A DNA stretch of 64,000 nt from Saccharicrinis sp963665705 (GCA_963665705.1 OY762448.1:1798001-1862000), one strand, 5' to 3'; shown: positions 18,372 through 27,115, numbered from the stretch's first letter. Numbers and translations: made by a program. Notes: generated by a model from the letters alone, not told the origin.

Positions 18372-19763
18372 ATGAAAAACATTCCTCTTTATATAAAGAT
18401 TATTCTTGGTATTGTATTAGGAGCTGTTTGGGCAGTAGTATCAGGTTATCTTGGTTGGCAAGAATTTACACATAACTGGATTAATCCTTTTGGTACAATT
18501 TTTATCAACTTACTAAAATTGATCGCCATACCATTAATTCTCTTTTCTATTATAAGTGGGATTGTTAGTCTTGGAAATCCAAAAGACTTAGGTAAATTAG
18601 GGGTAAGAACCCTTGTGCTGTACTTGTTTACAACAGTTATAGCTGTTTCGTTAGGTTTAATGTTGGTAAATGTTTTTGCTCCGGGTAAAGCCCTGTCTGA
18701 TGAAGTCCGCATTGATAATCGGATTACATACGAATTGTGGGCTCAGCAAGAGAATGTTAAAATAAGAGATGATATACGATTAACGGAAAAACAGGAGTTG
18801 CAAGAGTTAGTTGCTAATAAAAAGCAACAACTTAAACATGATTCAAGTGATGATGTTGTAGCTAAATATAAGCCTGATAAAGAAAATGGACCGTTAAAAC
18901 CGTTGGTAGATTTGGTTCCTGTTAATATTTTTAATTCCTTGGCAGGGAATGGTTCTATGTTACATATTATCTTTTTTGCCATCTTTTTTGGAATAGCACT
19001 ACTTTATATTCCTTCAGATAAATCAAGGGTCGTGATTCAATTTGTTGATGGAGCATCTGAAGTCTTTATTAAAATGGTGGATATAATTATGAGAGGCGCA
19101 CCATTTTTTGTTTTCGCCTTAATGGCTGGTGTAGTTAATAATATTGCAGGTGATAGCCCGGATAAGATCGTTGAAATATTTAAAGGCTTAGGATGGTATT
19201 CGTTAACAGTGTTGATTGGTTTATTATTAATGGCTTTTGTCATTTATCCTACTATATTAAAATTATTAGTACCAAATAGAAAATTTTTTGATTTTCTTAA
19301 GGGAATTAGTCCGGCGCAGGCTTTAGCATTTTCAACAAGTTCCAGTGCGGCTACATTACCCGTTACTTTTGAATGTGTAGAAGAGAATCTGGGTGTAGAT
19401 AAAAAAACAGCCGGATTTGTATTGCCTATAGGTGCAACCGTAAATATGGATGGAACCAGTTTATATCAAGCTGTAGCTGTTGTTTTTTTAGCTCAAATGC
19501 ATATGATTGATTTGTCATTAGGTCAGCAGATAACAGTTGTTCTAACAGCTACATTAGCAAGTGTTGGATCAGCGGCTGTTCCAAGTGCAGGAATTGTAAT
19601 GTTAATGATTGTTCTTAATTCAGTTGGATTAAACCCTGCCTGGATTGCTATTATTTTGCCTGTTGATAGAATTTTAGATATGGTTCGTACTACAGTTAAT
19701 GTTACAGGCGATGCATCTGTTGCATGTGTGATTGATGAATACACAGCTGATATAGAAAAGTGA
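18372..19763 (+). CDS. dicarboxylate/amino acid:cation symporter (DAACS family)
   Basis: This 463-residue inner-membrane protein belongs to the glutamate/aspartate/C4-dicarboxylate Na+ or H+ symporters. Seven or eight hydrophobic helices are visible. The conserved serine-rich re-entrant loop AFSTSSSAATLPVTFE, the NMDGT motif (GATVNMDGTSLYQ) and the second hairpin (GSAAVPSAGIVML) are all present, as is the late DRILDMVRTTVNVTGD motif. A charged ~60-residue insert (about 110-180) between helices 3 and 4 is longer than in GltP. Which substrate it carries (glutamate, aspartate or dicarboxylate) cannot be decided by eye. Confidence 0.9.
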   Translation: MKNIPLYIKIILGIVLGAVWAVVSGYLGWQEFTHNWINPFGTIFINLLKLIAIPLILFSIISGIVSLGNPKDLGKLGVRTLVLYLFTTVIAVSLGLMLVNVFAPGKALSDEVRIDNRITYELWAQQENVKIRDDIRLTEKQELQELVANKKQQLKHDSSDDVVAKYKPDKENGPLKPLVDLVPVNIFNSLAGNGSMLHIIFFAIFFGIALLYIPSDKSRVVIQFVDGASEVFIKMVDIIMRGAPFFVFALMAGVVNNIAGDSPDKIVEIFKGLGWYSLTVLIGLLLMAFVIYPTILKLLVPNRKFFDFLKGISPAQALAFSTSSSAATLPVTFECVEENLGVDKKTAGFVLPIGATVNMDGTSLYQAVAVVFLAQMHMIDLSLGQQITVVLTATLASVGSAAVPSAGIVMLMIVLNSVGLNPAWIAIILPVDRILDMVRTTVNVTGDASVACVIDEYTADIEK

Positions 19764-19926
19764 TTGTATTTTCATCATTAAAGGTGAAAAAATGACATTG
19801 AACATGTCATAAAGTCTTCTTTAGTAAGTGGTTGTGTGACTAATTGACTGTGTTGTATAAATCTGGTTTACACAGTTAAAATTAACTTTCTAATAAAAAA
19901 CTGACTTTCAGTAAGTAAGCAAAATC

Positions 19927-19934
19927 TAGTTTTG
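19927..19934 (+). promoter_or_regulatory. -7 box TAGTTTTG upstream of the first hsp20 gene
   Basis: Matches TAnnTTTG exactly and lies 85-93 bases before the small heat-shock gene. No CIRCE-like inverted repeat was seen. Confidence 0.45.
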
Positions 19935-20019
19935 TATCCTTCAAATACGGCATTTAATTTGAACACATGTTGTTGTAAGTAAAATTAAAATGTTGAATTA
20001 AATTATGGAGGATTTAGCT

Positions 20020-20472
20020 ATGACACTTGCAAAATTATCAAACAATTGGTTTCCATCATTTCCTTCATTAGTGGATAGATTTTTTGATGGCGATTTGATG
20101 GATTGGAATAGTTCAAACTATTCAGGAACAGACTCTACATTACCAGCTGTAAATGTAAAAGAAAATGAAAACGAGTTTTTAATTGATGTTGCAGCTCCTG
20201 GATTAACTAAAGAAGATTTTACCGTTAATTATGATAACGGTAGATTAACTATCTCTTCAGAAAAAAAGAATGAAAAAGAAGAAAAAGAAGGTGAAAAAGT
20301 AACACGTAGAGAGTTTAGGTATCAATCATTCCAACGCTCATTTACGGTTGCAGGAAATGTAGTAGATGCAGAAAAAATTGAAGCTCATTACGAAAATGGT
20401 ATTCTTCATATCAATTTACCAAAAAGAGAAGAAGTAAAACCAAAACCAACTAAACAAATTGAAATTAGATAA
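20020..20472 (+). CDS. small heat-shock protein (Hsp20/alpha-crystallin)
   Basis: This 150-residue chaperone has a short N-terminal arm (WFPSFPSLVDRFFDGD), an alpha-crystallin domain from about residue 40 to 135 (LIDVAAPGLTKEDFTVNYDNG; YENGILHINLPKR) and a C-terminal IxI-like QIEIR. An in-frame ATG exists at 20005, but the sequence between the two ATGs (ATGGAGGATTTAGCT) contains a GGAGG that fits a ribosome-binding site for the second one, so 20020 is preferred. The strong Shine-Dalgarno is unusual in this phylum. A second, divergent Hsp20 gene follows after a hairpin, suggesting a stress-response pair. Confidence 0.9.
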   Translation: MTLAKLSNNWFPSFPSLVDRFFDGDLMDWNSSNYSGTDSTLPAVNVKENENEFLIDVAAPGLTKEDFTVNYDNGRLTISSEKKNEKEEKEGEKVTRREFRYQSFQRSFTVAGNVVDAEKIEAHYENGILHINLPKREEVKPKPTKQIEIR

Positions 20473-20505
20473 GTAAAATGAGTTTCATTTTAGTATAAGT
20501 GTATT

Positions 20506-20530
20506 AAGGGCAGGTGAACTGCCCTTTCTT
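20506..20530 (+). terminator. hairpin between the two hsp20 genes
   Basis: A perfect 8-bp GC-rich stem AAGGGCAG / CTGCCCTT (20506-20513 with 20519-20526) has a GTGAA loop and a TTCTT tail. It may terminate or attenuate transcription into the second gene. Confidence 0.6.
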
Positions 20531-20571
20531 CAATATAGATTTTCATTTTAAAATTATAGGAGGGTATTGAT

Positions 20572-21090
20572 ATGAAATCAATAGTAGCTTGTCGTGGTCC
20601 TTTTTACAATTACAGATTATTCTTTGATGAGATACGTAATTTTGAGCCAATCTTGTTTACAAATTTAGCTTATGAGAACTTTGAAGAACTGCCAGATTTA
20701 TATCGTATAGAATATGTAGTCCAAGACTATAAGAAAGGAGACATAAGAGTAAAGGTGGAGCAAAATGTATTAAAGATTGAAGGAAAAAATAGTAAGAAAG
20801 GAAATCATTTCTTTAGAAAAGATATGAATTACAAGGAGAAATATTTTATTAAAGAATTATTTCTTCATGATGATATGGATTCAGAACATATTTCTGCCAA
20901 ATATAAAAATGGAGTTTTAAGGATAGAAATTCCTAAAAAAAGAGTTGAAAAGTATTATAGAAAGATTCCTGTTAGGGGTGAAGAAACCAATGAAGTGATT
21001 AATGAGAATAATAGTAGCACTTGGATGACACGTATCCGTCTCCGCGTCGCCCCTCAAAAAAAGCCCCATCAAATTGATTCGTTATTTTGA
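20572..21090 (+). CDS. Hsp20-like protein with its C-terminus replaced by IS66 readthrough
   Basis: A 172-residue alpha-crystallin-like protein; the domain spans about residues 40-125 (DIRVKVEQNVLKIEGKN; HISAKYKNGVLRIEIPKKR). An AGGAGGG lies 7 bases before the ATG. The IS66 element enters at codon 154. The last 19 residues (from RIRLRVAP) and the stop codon are supplied by the element end. Removing the element and one 8-bp duplication restores an original tail of LKNKIKNIFHI and a stop, so the ancestral protein had 164 residues. The chaperone domain is intact, so the product may still work. The native downstream terminator is now separated from the gene by the element. Confidence 0.8.
   Translation: MKSIVACRGPFYNYRLFFDEIRNFEPILFTNLAYENFEELPDLYRIEYVVQDYKKGDIRVKVEQNVLKIEGKNSKKGNHFFRKDMNYKEKYFIKELFLHDDMDSEHISAKYKNGVLRIEIPKKRVEKYYRKIPVRGEETNEVINENNSSTWMTRIRLRVAPQKKPHQIDSLF
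21024..21031. repeat. left 8-bp target-site duplication of the IS66 element
   Basis: GATGACAC immediately before the element's first base; the same 8 bases follow its last base at 23099-23106. Eight-base duplications are characteristic of the IS66 family. Confidence 0.9.
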
Positions 21091-21104
21091 TGTGGCGTTT
21101 TTTA

Positions 21105-22577
21105 TTATTGATCCGCCCACCTATCAGGAAGCAAGTTGCGTAATTGTTCATTTGTCATTGTTGGACTTTCTGCTAAACGCTGCATAACATCCTTGAAGTA
21201 GGAAAATGTATTTATATTATTCAATCTACATGATATAGCTAGAGAATAAAGTGTAGCTGTTCTGGTGGCCCCTGCATTAGAACCACAAAAAAGTGAATTA
21301 CGACGACTAAGGCTGATATAGCGCATAGGTCGTTCAATTATATTATTATCCAGATCGTATTCGGTAGATATGATGATGTTGTATATGGACTCTAGTTCAT
21401 TCAGGCAGTAAGCTGCAGCTTTAGTTAATATGTGGTTAGGCAATACCCCGGAATCTCTTTCTATGTCTCTGAGTTTATTTTCTAACTTCTTGTATACTTT
21501 TAGGGAAGCCTCTTTCCATTTTTCTTTTGGCTTTTTCTTACGGATGATATAAAATTGATTGTATAGATCAATAACTTCTTGTGCTTCGGGTTGCTCCTGA
21601 ATTTCTATGAATTTTCTTTTGCAGTGTTGAACACAACCTAAGCGTATTGCCTTGGGATAATCCCATCCCTCTAATACTTTGTAAGAACTATATCCGTCAG
21701 TCTGTACCACACCTTTATAATCCCTAGGTAGATAATCCGTGAACACCGTCTTGCTTCGTGAACCATTTTCATAAATGAACTGTATTAAATTGTTTTGGTG
21801 AGAAAAAGCACTCCAAAAGTAGCCCTTGCGACTTCCTTTGTCACCACCTAATATCGTATGGTAGGTTTCGTCAAAATGAATATAGGAATCAGCTAAAATA
21901 GCATTTTTGAGTACTGGCATTAATCTATCAAGTAACCCTGCTGATTTTTCAATTAATCCATGAGTGGTTGCCTTAGGCATGTCAATGCCCATCTCATTTA
22001 GGTATTTATTGATGCGTTCAACTGGCAAGCTATACACATATCTTTGTTGAATAAGGTGTGCCAGTAACGAGCTGTCAAAATTAGAATTCATGAAAGGAGT
22101 CATAGGGGCTCTGCCCTCGAAAAAATCATCACCCATTCTATATTTTTTACAGCGGTAAATATGTTTGATAAGACGAGGTGGAATATACTCATATCTTATC
22201 ACATCGCGGTAAAACAGGTAAACAGCAGCCTTTTCGTCAAAGCTAGCATCGGACGGCATAACTTCTTCTACAAGCTCTTCGATATTATCGTATACTTTTC
22301 TTTTGGCTCCATTATTACCTCTTTGTTTGGGAGTGGGAGCTTTAGGTGTATTCGCAGGTACAGGTGTTGTATTCTTTCGTTTTTCGGTCTTTTTAGGAAG
22401 GTTAATATTCGCAAAGCGCTTCAGATGTGCGCTATCTTTATCCTTCTCTAAGATAGCCTCCTTTAGGGCTGTTAGCTCTTTAGATTGCTCTTCTATGGTT
22501 TTTGTTAAAGAAACAATTGTAACTGTTAATTCTGAAACCTGCTGCTGTAATAATATGGCTAACTCCCTGTCTGTCAT
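21105..22577 (-). CDS. tnpC: IS66-family transposase TnpC
   Basis: This 490-residue transposase has the IS66 layout. A coiled-coil N-terminus (LAILLQQQVSELTVTIV) is followed by a charged linker, a zinc-binding-like region, and the DDE core, with FDETYHTILGG holding the first Asp and VVQTDGYSSYK the second. The C-terminal part reads NIIERPMRYISLSRRNSLFCGSNAGA, including the catalytic Glu of the family's NxIER motif. The reading frame extends 16 codons further upstream (to 22625), but that part is encoded by one arm of a 14-bp inverted repeat, so the ATG at 22577 (MTDRELAILL) is the likelier start. Confidence 0.93.
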   Translation of the reverse strand: MTDRELAILLQQQVSELTVTIVSLTKTIEEQSKELTALKEAILEKDKDSAHLKRFANINLPKKTEKRKNTTPVPANTPKAPTPKQRGNNGAKRKVYDNIEELVEEVMPSDASFDEKAAVYLFYRDVIRYEYIPPRLIKHIYRCKKYRMGDDFFEGRAPMTPFMNSNFDSSLLAHLIQQRYVYSLPVERINKYLNEMGIDMPKATTHGLIEKSAGLLDRLMPVLKNAILADSYIHFDETYHTILGGDKGSRKGYFWSAFSHQNNLIQFIYENGSRSKTVFTDYLPRDYKGVVQTDGYSSYKVLEGWDYPKAIRLGCVQHCKRKFIEIQEQPEAQEVIDLYNQFYIIRKKKPKEKWKEASLKVYKKLENKLRDIERDSGVLPNHILTKAAAYCLNELESIYNIIISTEYDLDNNIIERPMRYISLSRRNSLFCGSNAGATRTATLYSLAISCRLNNINTFSYFKDVMQRLAESPTMTNEQLRNLLPDRWADQ

Positions 22578-22589
22578 GGCATAAAGATA

Positions 22590-22633
22590 CGAAAATAGTG
22601 CGATTTTACCATGAAAAATTCGCACTATTTTCG
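22590..22633 (-). promoter_or_regulatory. 14-bp inverted repeat upstream of tnpC
   Basis: Arms CGAAAATAGTGCGA (22590-22603) and TCGCACTATTTTCG (22620-22633) are perfect complements; four extra T-A pairs extend the stem inward. It fills the gap between tnpB and tnpC and ends 12 bases before the tnpC start. As RNA it would form a strong hairpin that could control translation or transcription of the transposase; as DNA it could bind a protein. Confidence 0.7.
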
Positions 22634-22650
22634 TCTTTTGTCACTATGTA

Positions 22651-23013
22651 TTAGAGTGTTAACTGGGCTTTTATCCGTAATTCATTAGAACTACTTTTGT
22701 GCTTTACGCAATTTACCATTTTGTCTAAAATATCCTGTTCAAGCTCAGTAAAAGCACCGTCTCTTAACTGTTGTGGAAGTGTATAACATCCTAATTCCAG
22801 TTTCTTGTTATAAAGAACAAATCCTTCTCTTTGCCATCTTAGTACCTTGATAGATTTTCGAGTCCTGCCAATGAAGACATAACCATCACCATTGAGCGCA
22901 TTCATATTTCCTGAAGTTTTTACCAGGTGATAAAGTGAATGAATTCCTTTTCGCATATCAACGGGTTCGTGAAAAAAGTAAAAACGTGTATCCTCTGTGA
23001 AATTAAAAACCAT
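22651..23013 (-). CDS. tnpB: IS66 accessory protein TnpB (ORF2)
   Basis: This 120-residue protein matches IS66 Orf2/TnpB. The N-terminus has the characteristic FYFFHEPVDMRKGIHSLYHLV, followed by the GYVFIGRTRKSIKVLRWQREGFVLYNK block. TnpB is needed for IS66 transposition with an unknown role. The frame can extend to 23055, but MVFNFTEDTRF (23013) is the normal family start. It lies just inside the right end of the element and 73 bases upstream of tnpC. Confidence 0.9.
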   Translation of the reverse strand: MVFNFTEDTRFYFFHEPVDMRKGIHSLYHLVKTSGNMNALNGDGYVFIGRTRKSIKVLRWQREGFVLYNKKLELGCYTLPQQLRDGAFTELEQDILDKMVNCVKHKSSSNELRIKAQLTL

Positions 23014-23098
23014 AATGTATCCTTTGATGTGAAAAATAAGGATACAAAGCTTCAAAGTTTTATCACATAAAACTATACGTTATCGTGGAGACGCTTAC

Positions 23099-23106
23099 GA
23101 TGACAC
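23099..23106. repeat. right 8-bp target-site duplication of the IS66 element
   Basis: GATGACAC, identical to 21024-21031. After it the original hsp20 reading frame resumes (LKNKIKNIFHI, stop at 23140-23142). Confidence 0.9.
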
Positions 23107-23142
23107 TAAAAAACAAGATTAAAAATATTTTTCATATTTGAA
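23107..23142 (+). pseudogene. detached 3' end of the second hsp20-like gene
   Basis: When joined to the hsp20-like frame upstream of the IS66 element, these bases encode the last residues (LKNKIKNIFHI, with the first Leu codon begun in the duplication) and a TGA stop. They are no longer translated with the gene. Confidence 0.75.
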
Positions 23143-23151
23143 GTAAAATAA

Positions 23152-23190
23152 AAAGCTGCTTTTGTTTGGTTACAAAAGCAGCTTTAAAAT
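23152..23190. terminator. bidirectional terminator between the hsp20 remnant and tpx
   Basis: A perfect 14-bp stem AAAGCTGCTTTTGT / ACAAAAGCAGCTTT (23152-23165 with 23172-23185) with a 6-base loop, an A-run on the left and a T-containing arm on the right. It ends tpx leftward and was the native terminator of the second hsp20 gene. Confidence 0.8.
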
Positions 23191-23205
23191 GTGGGGTGGA
23201 TATTT

Positions 23206-23718
23206 TTATAATAAACCTTTTACAGCTTTTAAAGCGGCATCATAATCTGGTTCATTAGTGATTTCAGGAAGATATTCAACATAATTAACTGAGTTGTCTT
23301 TGTCAATGATAACAGTACCTCTTGTTAAAAGTCTTAATTCTTCAATTACAAAACCATATTTTTCACCAAAGTCAAGATCTTTATGATCAGATAAAGTAAT
23401 AATGTTATCTAGACCTTCAGCACCACAAAAACGTGATTGAGCAAATGGTAAATCAACTGAAATAGATAGTACAACAACATCCTTAAGTTCGTTAGCTTCT
23501 ACATTAAATCTACGATTTTGAGCTGCGCATACACCTGTGTCAATTGATGGGTATACAACTAGTACTTTAACTTTACCATCAAAATCAGAAAGTTTAACGG
23601 ATTCTAATTTTTCATTTATAACTGTGAAGTCAGGAGCTTTGTCACCAACTTTTATTTCATTACCTAATATTGTTACTGGATTTCCAGCAAATGTTACGTT
23701 TAAATTTGTCTTGTTCAT
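23206..23718 (-). CDS. tpx: thiol peroxidase Tpx
   Basis: This 170-residue atypical 2-Cys peroxiredoxin reduces hydroperoxides using thioredoxin. The peroxidatic cysteine is C64 in the Tpx signature SIDTGVCAAQNRRFN, and the resolving cysteine is C98 in SRFCGAEGLDN. The N-terminus has the typical beta hairpin with VTFAGNPVTILGNEIKVGDKAPDF. The length is exactly that of the family. It is a single gene with its own terminator. Confidence 0.96.
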   Translation of the reverse strand: MNKTNLNVTFAGNPVTILGNEIKVGDKAPDFTVINEKLESVKLSDFDGKVKVLVVYPSIDTGVCAAQNRRFNVEANELKDVVVLSISVDLPFAQSRFCGAEGLDNIITLSDHKDLDFGEKYGFVIEELRLLTRGTVIIDKDNSVNYVEYLPEITNEPDYDAALKAVKGLL

Positions 23719-23906
23719 TGTATATTTATTTTGTTTGTGAGTTAAACATTATCAACATAAAAAAGTTTAATTGAATTCAATAATTTGAATTTTTTAACAT
23801 ATAAATAGTGTAATTATTGGGTGTCATCTATTGATGATAAAAAGAGTATGGTGTTTAAAACCAGTTGTATATAATGTATTGAAAGTTTGATTTAGTTTTA
23901 ATAAAA

Positions 23907-24893
23907 TTATTTTGCATATTTCTTGAATAGTTTGTTGATGTCTTTATTGTTTAAACGATTGGCAATGTCCAATGCAGAAATTTTATCGTGAGCTGTTTTG
24001 TGATGAATGTCTGCCCCTTTTTTTAACAATATCTTTATAATAGTCAATGTTTCTTCTTTATTTAATAAATCCGGATTTTGTTCAATTTCTTGCATGAACA
24101 TAATGATGGGAGTGATCTTATCATTAAACATTTTATTGTTTTCATACATGGAACTAATTGGCGGAGCAAGAATATGATTGACATTAGCATCATGTTTTAT
24201 AAAAAGTTTTAATGCTTCAATATTTTGAAAGTGAATCGCATAAAAAAGAGGTGTTATTCCTTTTTTATCAATCATATTTACATCCATATTGTAACTAAGG
24301 AGTCTCTTTGTTAAGGTTAAAGAACTGTCTCGTATAACTGAAACTGCTAAAATTAAATCATCAGCCGGATCAGTATATGCAAAATAAGGTATGTGCTCTG
24401 TTTTCAGATTTTTATCATTAATGATCTCAAATGATTTATTTAACCAATCCGGAATTTCATCCGGGTGCGTTTTTTTCATTTCAAGCCAGTAAGCCATGCT
24501 TTCAATATTGGGATCAAAGCCATAATCTAATAGCATATTAAAGATACCAACATACGCTTCTTTTTCTAATATCCAATTACCAATAGTTCCATACCTGGAG
24601 ATTGTATTTGGGGAGGCACCTTTTTTTAATAAATAATGTATAAATGTACTGTCAGGTTTGTGACAGGCTAAAAATAATGGAGTTACATCATCAATTGCGG
24701 AGTTGATATTGAGGTTGTTTTCTTTTAATATCTCTTCTAATTTTGTGGAGTCTTTTTTCAGAATAATATCTTCTATTTCCATATATGTATCAAAACTAAT
24801 ATTTTTCTGACTAAAAAGATTAGTGTTGCCTATAAACCAGATACATATAGTTAGAGATATTGCATTCTTTAATAATTGGTTTGAATAAATCAT
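23907..24893 (-). CDS. exported ankyrin-repeat protein
   Basis: This 328-residue protein has an N-terminal signal-peptide-like hydrophobic stretch (AISLTICIWFIGNTNLFSQ). At least five ankyrin-like repeats follow, recognised by VTPLFLACHKPDSTFIHYLL, KKGASPNTISRYG, KKGITPLFYAIHFQNIEALK, HDANVNHI and LLKKGADIHHKTAHDKISAL. Ankyrin repeats bind other proteins. No enzymatic domain is present and the partner is unknown. It is transcribed away from the neighbouring kinase and appears to stand alone. Confidence 0.82.
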   Translation of the reverse strand: MIYSNQLLKNAISLTICIWFIGNTNLFSQKNISFDTYMEIEDIILKKDSTKLEEILKENNLNINSAIDDVTPLFLACHKPDSTFIHYLLKKGASPNTISRYGTIGNWILEKEAYVGIFNMLLDYGFDPNIESMAYWLEMKKTHPDEIPDWLNKSFEIINDKNLKTEHIPYFAYTDPADDLILAVSVIRDSSLTLTKRLLSYNMDVNMIDKKGITPLFYAIHFQNIEALKLFIKHDANVNHILAPPISSMYENNKMFNDKITPIIMFMQEIEQNPDLLNKEETLTIIKILLKKGADIHHKTAHDKISALDIANRLNNKDINKLFKKYAK

Positions 24894-24993
24894 CTTTAAT
24901 TTTATTGAATATTATTAAGGATGCTAAGATAAACAAGATATTAAGGTGTTAAATATTTAAAATGAAATTTTTGGATGGCAGAAAATGTAGTTG

Positions 24994-26874
24994 TCATTCT
25001 ATTTTGAATTCAATAATAAATTCAGAGCCTTTTTCTTTTTCTGATTTTACAGAGATCTTTCCATTTAAAATTTTAACAATCTCAGCTACTATTGCTAATC
25101 CCATTCCAACGCCTCTATATATTTTTGTTTTATCGTCTGCATATTTATAAAACTTTTTAAAAATCAGTTTTTGAAAATATGATGGTATTCCAATTCCTGT
25201 GTCTTTAATATAAAATCCCCACTTGTTGCTTTCATAAAAATTACCTAAAGTAACATGCCCACTTGGTGTAAATTTATAGGCATTATCAAGTAAAATAATT
25301 AAAGACTTGAATAATAGGTCATAATCAGTGTGAACATAAATAGCAGAATGAATGGTTGAATGACATGTTTTAAATTGAATATCGTCATTTTTAGATTCAA
25401 ATAACGGAATTAAACTCTTCTCAATTTGGTTAAATAAATCACTAAGCAGGTATTTGTTATGTTTAGAGTGTAATATTCCTCTTTCCAATTTTGAAAATGT
25501 AATAATATCTTCAATAAACTTTAATAGGTAATCATTGTTTTTTTGGATCGTGGATAGAAATTCAGTTTTCTCGCTTTTTGAAAATCCATCCGTATTTAAC
25601 AATTCTGCATATCCAACAATTCCTGTTAAAGGTGTTCTTATCTCATGGCTTAAATTTTCAAGAAAAGCAGTTTTTAATTTATCAGATTCTATGGCCTTTT
25701 CTTTTGCCTCAATAAGACTAATTTCCTTTTCTTTAAGTTGAGTTATCATAGTTTGCATTTGCTTTAGGAAATAATTAAACTGATTACCTAGTTTTTCTAA
25801 TTCATCATTTGTTTTGATGTTTGACCTTACTGTCAAATCTCCATTTCTTGCCTTATTAAATAGTATACCTAATCGTTCAATTGGAGATGTAATTGTTTTG
25901 CTAAAAAAAATGGCAATACCTACAGAGACAATTATTACAATAAATAATATTATTAACAGATAGTTACCAATTTGATATATGGGTTTATAAATCTCTTTTA
26001 TAGGAACAACTGATAGCAAAGACCATCGATTGGATAAGGTTTGAAATGCCATTATTTTTTCTGTTCCGTACAGATTATATTCTAAATATCCATTCTCCTT
26101 TTTTAAAATATTCTCTTTTAAATAGTGATATAATTTAGAGGGTAAATTGTCTGATGCAGTATGGTTATTATATTGCGGATGTAATATAAAATTGAAATCT
26201 TCATTAATTAAAACAAAATACCCATTGGAGTATAAATGGGTACTTTTCCACTCTTTTCTTTTTTGTGTAAAATCTATATCAGAACCTATACATCCAATAA
26301 ATAGGGAATCAATGTATATTGCTTTTGAATAAGTAATCAATTCCATGTCCCAGTCTTTCCAATAGTAAGGTTCAGTCCAAACTTCTCCTTTCTCTATTGC
26401 TTCATACCACCATTTCATATTTACAGATTCAGAATCAATATTGGTGATATTATATCCATCAGCTCGTTTAAAAGAGCCATCTCTGTTTTTGTCAAAAAAG
26501 TCTATATTTTGATTTTCTGCTACTAGTTCAGGATTAAAAACAATCCATAGGCTAAGTGCTTGCATCTTTTTTCCCAAAAGCAGCAGCTGTTTTGCTAATT
26601 TGTTCTGAATAGATTCAATATTATCTGAAGTTATACCTTCATTAGGATATATTGAAAGTAGCGAGGCTTCTATAGATTGAGTAATGTTTGTTATTTGAGA
26701 AAGTTCTTTTTCAAATGTGCTGGCTTGATATTGGGTTTGATAAAGCATTTTTTCAACCACTTCATCTTTCATGATTTGCCTGCTTTTCCGAAGAACTAAT
26801 AAAGCAACTAAACCTGCAGCAATGATAGCAATAGTAATAAATAAACCGGTTGTTTTAGTTTGAATCTTTATCAT
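24994..26874 (-). CDS. membrane sensor histidine kinase with dCache-like sensor and HAMP
   Basis: This 626-residue kinase has a first membrane helix at about residues 10-28 (GLFITIAIIAAGLVALLVL), a ~265-residue extracytoplasmic sensor resembling a double Cache domain (WIVFNPELV, YSKAIYIDSLFIGCIGSDIDF, NGYFVLINEDFNFILHP), a second helix at about 303-325, a HAMP linker, HisKA with H410 in LSHEIRTPLTGIVGY, and HATPase_c ending GVGMGLAIVAEIVKILNG. dCache sensors usually bind small molecules such as amino acids or carboxylates. No response regulator is encoded nearby. Confidence 0.9.
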   Translation of the reverse strand: MIKIQTKTTGLFITIAIIAAGLVALLVLRKSRQIMKDEVVEKMLYQTQYQASTFEKELSQITNITQSIEASLLSIYPNEGITSDNIESIQNKLAKQLLLLGKKMQALSLWIVFNPELVAENQNIDFFDKNRDGSFKRADGYNITNIDSESVNMKWWYEAIEKGEVWTEPYYWKDWDMELITYSKAIYIDSLFIGCIGSDIDFTQKRKEWKSTHLYSNGYFVLINEDFNFILHPQYNNHTASDNLPSKLYHYLKENILKKENGYLEYNLYGTEKIMAFQTLSNRWSLLSVVPIKEIYKPIYQIGNYLLIILFIVIIVSVGIAIFFSKTITSPIERLGILFNKARNGDLTVRSNIKTNDELEKLGNQFNYFLKQMQTMITQLKEKEISLIEAKEKAIESDKLKTAFLENLSHEIRTPLTGIVGYAELLNTDGFSKSEKTEFLSTIQKNNDYLLKFIEDIITFSKLERGILHSKHNKYLLSDLFNQIEKSLIPLFESKNDDIQFKTCHSTIHSAIYVHTDYDLLFKSLIILLDNAYKFTPSGHVTLGNFYESNKWGFYIKDTGIGIPSYFQKLIFKKFYKYADDKTKIYRGVGMGLAIVAEIVKILNGKISVKSEKEKGSEFIIEFKIE

Positions 26875-27011
26875 TTAATATAGAATAGTAGTAATGCAAA
26901 ATATAAGATTTATTTTATTTGTAATGATGTATTTTATGAAGGTATATAATTTGATGATGAAATATATGATATTGTGATTTAAGTTTTGACCTGATTTTTA
27001 TACAAATAAAA

Positions 27012-27038
27012 AAAGCCTACAGAATACTGCAGGCTTTA
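27012..27038 (-). terminator. terminator of the SulP gene
   Basis: An 11-bp stem with one mismatch (AAAGCCTACAG / CTGCAGGCTTT, 27012-27022 with 27027-27037) has A-rich sequence before it, which is a U-run for leftward transcription. Confidence 0.7.
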
Positions 27039-27115
27039 TATATGTTTTTATATCTAAAACGCGAGTTCAATATAAAATCTAAACTCTTTAGTTTTAATCG
27101 AAATCGGGTTAATAA

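Larger units (their letters stand above)
21032..23098 (-). mobile_element. complete IS66-family insertion sequence (2,067 bp)
   Basis: The ends are imperfect inverted repeats: left GTATCCGTCTCCGCGT, right (complement) GTAAGCGTCTCCACGA, matching the GTAAGCG-type ends of IS66. Identical GATGACAC octamers flank both sides. Inside are tnpB and tnpC on the minus strand. No tnpA is present, since only 43 bases lie between the longest tnpB reading frame and the right end. The element sits in the 3' end of the second hsp20 gene. Because the target duplication is still perfect and both frames are open, the insertion looks recent and may be active. Confidence 0.93.

Noticed and set aside
20572..21090. 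Calling the second hsp20-like gene a pseudogene
   Set aside because: The alpha-crystallin domain is complete and the frame stays open to a stop in the element end; only the last 11 residues were replaced.
22161..22584. Two + strand frames antisense to tnpC
   Set aside because: Shadows of the transposase; no family features or start signals.
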